Below are positions 36,709-39,909 of a stretch of 39,909 bases of DNA, one piece after another; the first letter of the stretch is position 1; every line of letters begins with the position of its first letter. Below the pieces are notes generated by a model. That model was not told where the DNA came from, ran no database searches, and worked only from the letters and a program-made list of their open reading frames with translations. The stretch spans positions 1 to 39,909 of the forward strand of contig DVJW01000087.1 of NCBI GenBank assembly GCA_018716505.1. Reading direction: 5' to 3'. The position numbers and the translations under genes are program-made. The stretch comes from Candidatus Faecaligallichristensenella faecipullorum. GTDB taxonomy: Bacteria; Bacillota; Clostridia; Christensenellales; Aristaeellaceae.

Positions 36709-38025
36709 TTACGCCTGAACGCGGCAAAGCGTCTGGCGATATCGCGAATTGACCACAGTCAACGTCTTCCCGTCGAATTGATATTCGTTCAGGTTTTCCG
36801 TGGTGATAAAACGCTGCGCATCCACCGGATACAGCGGAATGGCCGCGCCATGTCCGAAACTTAAGCAAATACCCGCGCCATGGGTGCGCACCTTGGCGCC
36901 CTCCTCATAGTCGCCCACATATTGCGACACCTGTTCGGGCGTGACGCTACGGTTGACTTCATCCCGGGTGGTGATAAAGTCCGGGCGCGGCGCGCCGGTC
37001 AAAATGGCCAGCGCACGATTGAGCAGACTCATCAGGGCACGGCGGTCTTTCTGAACATTGGTCAACATAATCAACATTCGGTCGCTGTCCAGGTAGCGGT
37101 AAAAATAATTGATATATCCCGGCCATCCTCCGCTGTGATGTACCAGATTTCCGCCGTTTTTTACAAACCAGCCATAACCATACCGCTCTCCATTGCCGCA
37201 GTCCGCCGGGTTTTCCCGCATCTCGCGCTGGGTTTCCAAAGGCAGCACGGTACCGGCCCGCAGCGCCCGGTCCCATTTATTCATATCTCCAATGGTGGTG
37301 TAAATCAGCCCCGCGCCGTTGACGCCCTCCAGGGGAACAATGGTTTTCGCGCTCAGAGAGCACTCAGGCTTCACCATTTCTCCATTTTCCATGAGATAGC
37401 TGGTGGTCATACCCCTGGGATCCTGAAGATCCATAAAGCGGTGATGCACCCGGGAGTGGCTCATGCCCGCCTTGTCCAACAGCTCGCTCTGAATAAACGC
37501 CTCAAAACCGCGTCCCGATACCAGCTCAATGATATTGGCCAACAACTCATAGGCGATATTGGAATAGAACCATCCTTCACCCGGGCGGAACAGGGGAGCC
37601 GGCGGTTGGCTCATGATGACATCCAGTAATTTTTGATTATCGATGGGGCGCGTTTTGTCCTCGAGAAAGGGGATAACCCATTCCTCATCCGGAAGGCCTG
37701 AGGTATGATTCATCAGCATGCGCACCGTGATGCCTTTATAAGGAAATCCCGGAAAAAACTTTTCCATCCCGTCATCCAAGGACAACCGGCCGCCATCCCG
37801 CAGCAACATGATGGCGGCGGTGGTGAACTGTTTGGTAATGGAAGCCAAATCAAAACAGCTGTCAGGGGTCAGAGGTTGGTTTTCCCCGAAATCCGACAGG
37901 CCGAACCCAGCTTCCAACAACGGCTCACCGTGTTCGTAAACGCCTATGCAGCCGTTAAAAACATCCTTTTCCCGGGCTAAACGAAACAGTTCCAATAGCT
38001 CATCGCTCCGGCCTTCTTGCGTCAC
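36709..38025 (-). CDS. Serine hydrolase, class C beta-lactamase / penicillin-binding protein family
   Basis: CFDLASITKQFTTAAIMLL (SxxK), YSNIAYELLANIIE (YxN), MLMNHTSGLPD, VHHSGGWPGYINYFYRY. GTG 38025 with upstream aaaggaagg is the likely start, not 38340. Confidence 0.88.
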   Translation of the reverse strand: MTQEGRSDELLELFRLAREKDVFNGCIGVYEHGEPLLEAGFGLSDFGENQPLTPDSCFDLASITKQFTTAAIMLLRDGGRLSLDDGMEKFFPGFPYKGITVRMLMNHTSGLPDEEWVIPFLEDKTRPIDNQKLLDVIMSQPPAPLFRPGEGWFYSNIAYELLANIIELVSGRGFEAFIQSELLDKAGMSHSRVHHRFMDLQDPRGMTTSYLMENGEMVKPECSLSAKTIVPLEGVNGAGLIYTTIGDMNKWDRALRAGTVLPLETQREMRENPADCGNGERYGYGWFVKNGGNLVHHSGGWPGYINYFYRYLDSDRMLIMLTNVQKDRRALMSLLNRALAILTGAPRPDFITTRDEVNRSVTPEQVSQYVGDYEEGAKVRTHGAGICLSFGHGAAIPLYPVDAQRFITTENLNEYQFDGKTLTVVNSRYRQTLCRVQA

Positions 38026-38092
38026 AGATCGATCCTTCCTTTCATCAAATCCCGAAAACCTATCCAGGAAAAACATTTCCCAATCCGTATTC

Positions 38093-38121
38093 ATTTTACC
38101 ATGCCCGCGATGAATAGGCAA
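38093..38121 (-). promoter_or_regulatory. Candidate promoter of the serine hydrolase gene
   Basis: Minus strand TTGCCT (38121-38116), 17 bp, TAAAAT (38098-38093). Confidence 0.45.
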
Positions 38122-38307
38122 TCCGAAAAGCGCTTTATATGGAATTTTTATGAGTGCCAGGGATAATGGGTCGACTGGAGGACAATTTGAAGATATCCTT
38201 TTATTTGCAGGAGGGCACGGGGCGTTCCTTGCATGAGGAATTCGCCACGTCTTCCATCGCCGTTTTGCGAATATGCGTTTTAATGCATAATAATTAACTA
38301 AAACACA

Positions 38308-38336
38308 ATGACAAGAGCCCATAACTGTAATATAAT
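38308..38336 (+). promoter_or_regulatory. Promoter of the substrate-binding protein gene
   Basis: ATGACA (38308-38313), 17 bp, TATAAT (38331-38336). Confidence 0.7.
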
Positions 38337-38368
38337 ACAACCATATTTATTCGGAGGGAGAGATCCGC

Positions 38369-39909
38369 ATGCGCAAATTGTTGTCCTTGATGCTGGCGAT
38401 CATGTTGCTTATGACCAGCGCGGCGGCGTTCGCCGAGGAAAGTACCGGCGAGCCTGCCGATACGGAACTGACGTTCGTTGTCTCGGAGGAAATCCAGGGC
38501 ACTGATGTCCAGATGATTTCCTGGGAAAATCTGGTGCATACCCTGCTGTACGCGCCCATGGTCATCATGGATGAAAACAATACCAATCCGGTTCCCAATA
38601 TGGTGAGTGAGATCGCCATTGAAAATGACGGCAAAGATCTGATCTTCACCATTCCCGAGGATATCTGCTTCAGCAATGGCAACCCTGTGACCGCCGAGTC
38701 GGTGGTGGCCAACTTTGAGCGCTATCGGGAAACTTCCGTGTATGCTTCGGATCTGGATCCGGTGACCAGCATTGAGGCCGACGGCAATAAGGTGATCTTC
38801 CACTGCGACAAGGCCGCGCCCTTCCTGTGGGCGGTGCTGGCCAGTGGATACAGCGGCCTGGTGGACGTCTCGGCCATCCCGGAGGGTGGAGACGATGCCT
38901 TTAACCAGAAAGCCGTAACCTATGGCCCTTATATGGTCGAAGAATGGCAGCAGGGCCAACAGATTGTGCTGGTGCGCAATGAAAATTATAAGGGCAACAG
39001 CCCCTATATCACCAATAAAGGCGCCGCTTACCCCAGCAAAATTACCATCCGCTTTATCAGCGACGATTACACCCGTGTAAACGAACTGTTGAGCGGCAGC
39101 GTGGATTATATTTGCGCGGTGCCTGCGGCCAATCTGGGCGAACTTCAGGCCAACCCGGACATCGTTGTGGCCGAAACTTATCAGGCCGGATGTGACTATC
39201 TGCTTTTGAACACCAAGGATGAGATGCTCAGCGATTACAATGTGCGCCTGGCCATCAGCAAGGCCATCAATCGTGAGGAGCTGTGCGCCGCTCAGAACGA
39301 CACCATTATTCCGGCCGGCGGCTATCTGTCTCCCTCTCAGGTGGGTTATAGCGAAGAATCCGCGGCCAAGTTGAAGGAACTGTACGGCTTTGATCTGGAA
39401 GGCGCGAAGCAGCTGCTCGCCGACGCCGGTTGGGCCGACAGCGACGGGGATGGCATCGTGGAGAAGGATGGCAAAAAACTCTCCTTTGAGGTATTGATTC
39501 CCAACGACTATACCGCCATGAAAAACGCGGCCCCGGTGCTTCAGTATCAACTGAAAAACGCGGGCATTGAGATGACCATCAGCGAGCTGCAAGGTGCGGC
39601 CATCAAGGCACAGGCGTTGGATGGCAACTATCAGATCGCGGGCCGCAAATATGCCTGGGCCGACGCGGATATGCTGTATAACCTGTTCGGAAGCGAAGCT
39701 GGCTACTATTCCGATGAGACCATCGACAATCTGCTGCTGGAAGCGCGCTATATTGTGGACGGAACCGAGCGCGCCGCCAAGTATGCCGAGGCTCAGGAGG
39801 AACTGTTCAACCAGATGCCTGGTATCCCGTTGTTCTACGAGATTGAGTACAACGCCTACCGCAATGGTCTGGAGGGTGTGAGTTATACCAGCACCGGCAT
39901 GTTCGTGGT
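38369..39909 (+). CDS. ABC transporter substrate-binding protein, family 5 (peptide/nickel type), truncated by the window end
   Basis: Frame open from ATG 38369 to the window end; signal MRKLLSLMLAIMLLMTSAAAFAEE; SBP_bac_5 features ISWENLVHTLLYAPMVIMDENN, TYGPYMVEEWQQGQQIVLVRNENYKG, YNVRLAISKAINREEL; RBS ggagggaga. Not in the ORF track because no stop lies in the window. Confidence 0.92.
   Translation, partial: MRKLLSLMLAIMLLMTSAAAFAEESTGEPADTELTFVVSEEIQGTDVQMISWENLVHTLLYAPMVIMDENNTNPVPNMVSEIAIENDGKDLIFTIPEDICFSNGNPVTAESVVANFERYRETSVYASDLDPVTSIEADGNKVIFHCDKAAPFLWAVLASGYSGLVDVSAIPEGGDDAFNQKAVTYGPYMVEEWQQGQQIVLVRNENYKGNSPYITNKGAAYPSKITIRFISDDYTRVNELLSGSVDYICAVPAANLGELQANPDIVVAETYQAGCDYLLLNTKDEMLSDYNVRLAISKAINREELCAAQNDTIIPAGGYLSPSQVGYSEESAAKLKELYGFDLEGAKQLLADAGWADSDGDGIVEKDGKKLSFEVLIPNDYTAMKNAAPVLQYQLKNAGIEMTISELQGAAIKAQALDGNYQIAGRKYAWADADMLYNLFGSEAGYYSDETIDNLLLEARYIVDGTERAAKYAEAQEELFNQMPGIPLFYEIEYNAYRNGLEGVSYTSTGMFV

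Noticed and set aside
38294-39592. Minus-strand 432-aa ORF at the right end
   Set aside because: Antisense to the open substrate-binding protein frame, which has promoter, RBS, signal peptide and family features.
1-39909. CRISPR arrays, tRNA/rRNA genes, transposases, integrases, phage or toxin-antitoxin modules
   Set aside because: Looked for regularly spaced repeats, conserved RNA motifs and recombinase motifs; nothing supportable was seen by eye.

Overview
This 39.9 kb window looks like chromosomal sequence from a GC-rich Clostridia-type Firmicute (inferred from gene content and order). No tRNA or rRNA genes, transposases, integrases, phage genes or CRISPR arrays were recognised. Left part (+ strand): 3' end of miaB, a YmcA/YlbF-family (RicA/RicF-type) gene with a Cys-rich tail, mutS, mutL, miaA, a YnbB-like methionine gamma-lyase family gene, an exported S49 peptidase, pflA, an IlvD/Edd dehydratase of the YjhG/YagF type, and cysK. 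Next is a complete histidine operon: hisZ-G-D-C-B-H-A-F-IE plus a PHP-type histidinol phosphatase. Convergent to it is a P-type ATPase preceded by a probable yybP-ykoY (Mn2+) riboswitch with a consensus promoter, then fRMsr (GAF) and LCP genes. The right part is more accessory: a 721-aa secreted protein of unknown function, a YtcJ-like amidohydrolase, a group-B-like [FeFe] hydrogenase with a [2Fe-2S] partner, a PAS-only protein, a small membrane protein, a DUF362 ferredoxin-like protein, a GH109-type Gfo/Idh/MocA protein, a class C beta-lactamase-fold serine hydrolase and a truncated peptide-type ABC substrate-binding protein. I did not find a clearly new multi-gene system. The best leads are the Mn riboswitch that reassigns a 'Ca2+-ATPase', the hydrogenase/PAS/DUF362 redox neighbourhood with strong 5'-UTR hairpins, the secreted orphan protein with a palindrome on its -10 box, and the operator-like inverted repeat at the his promoter.
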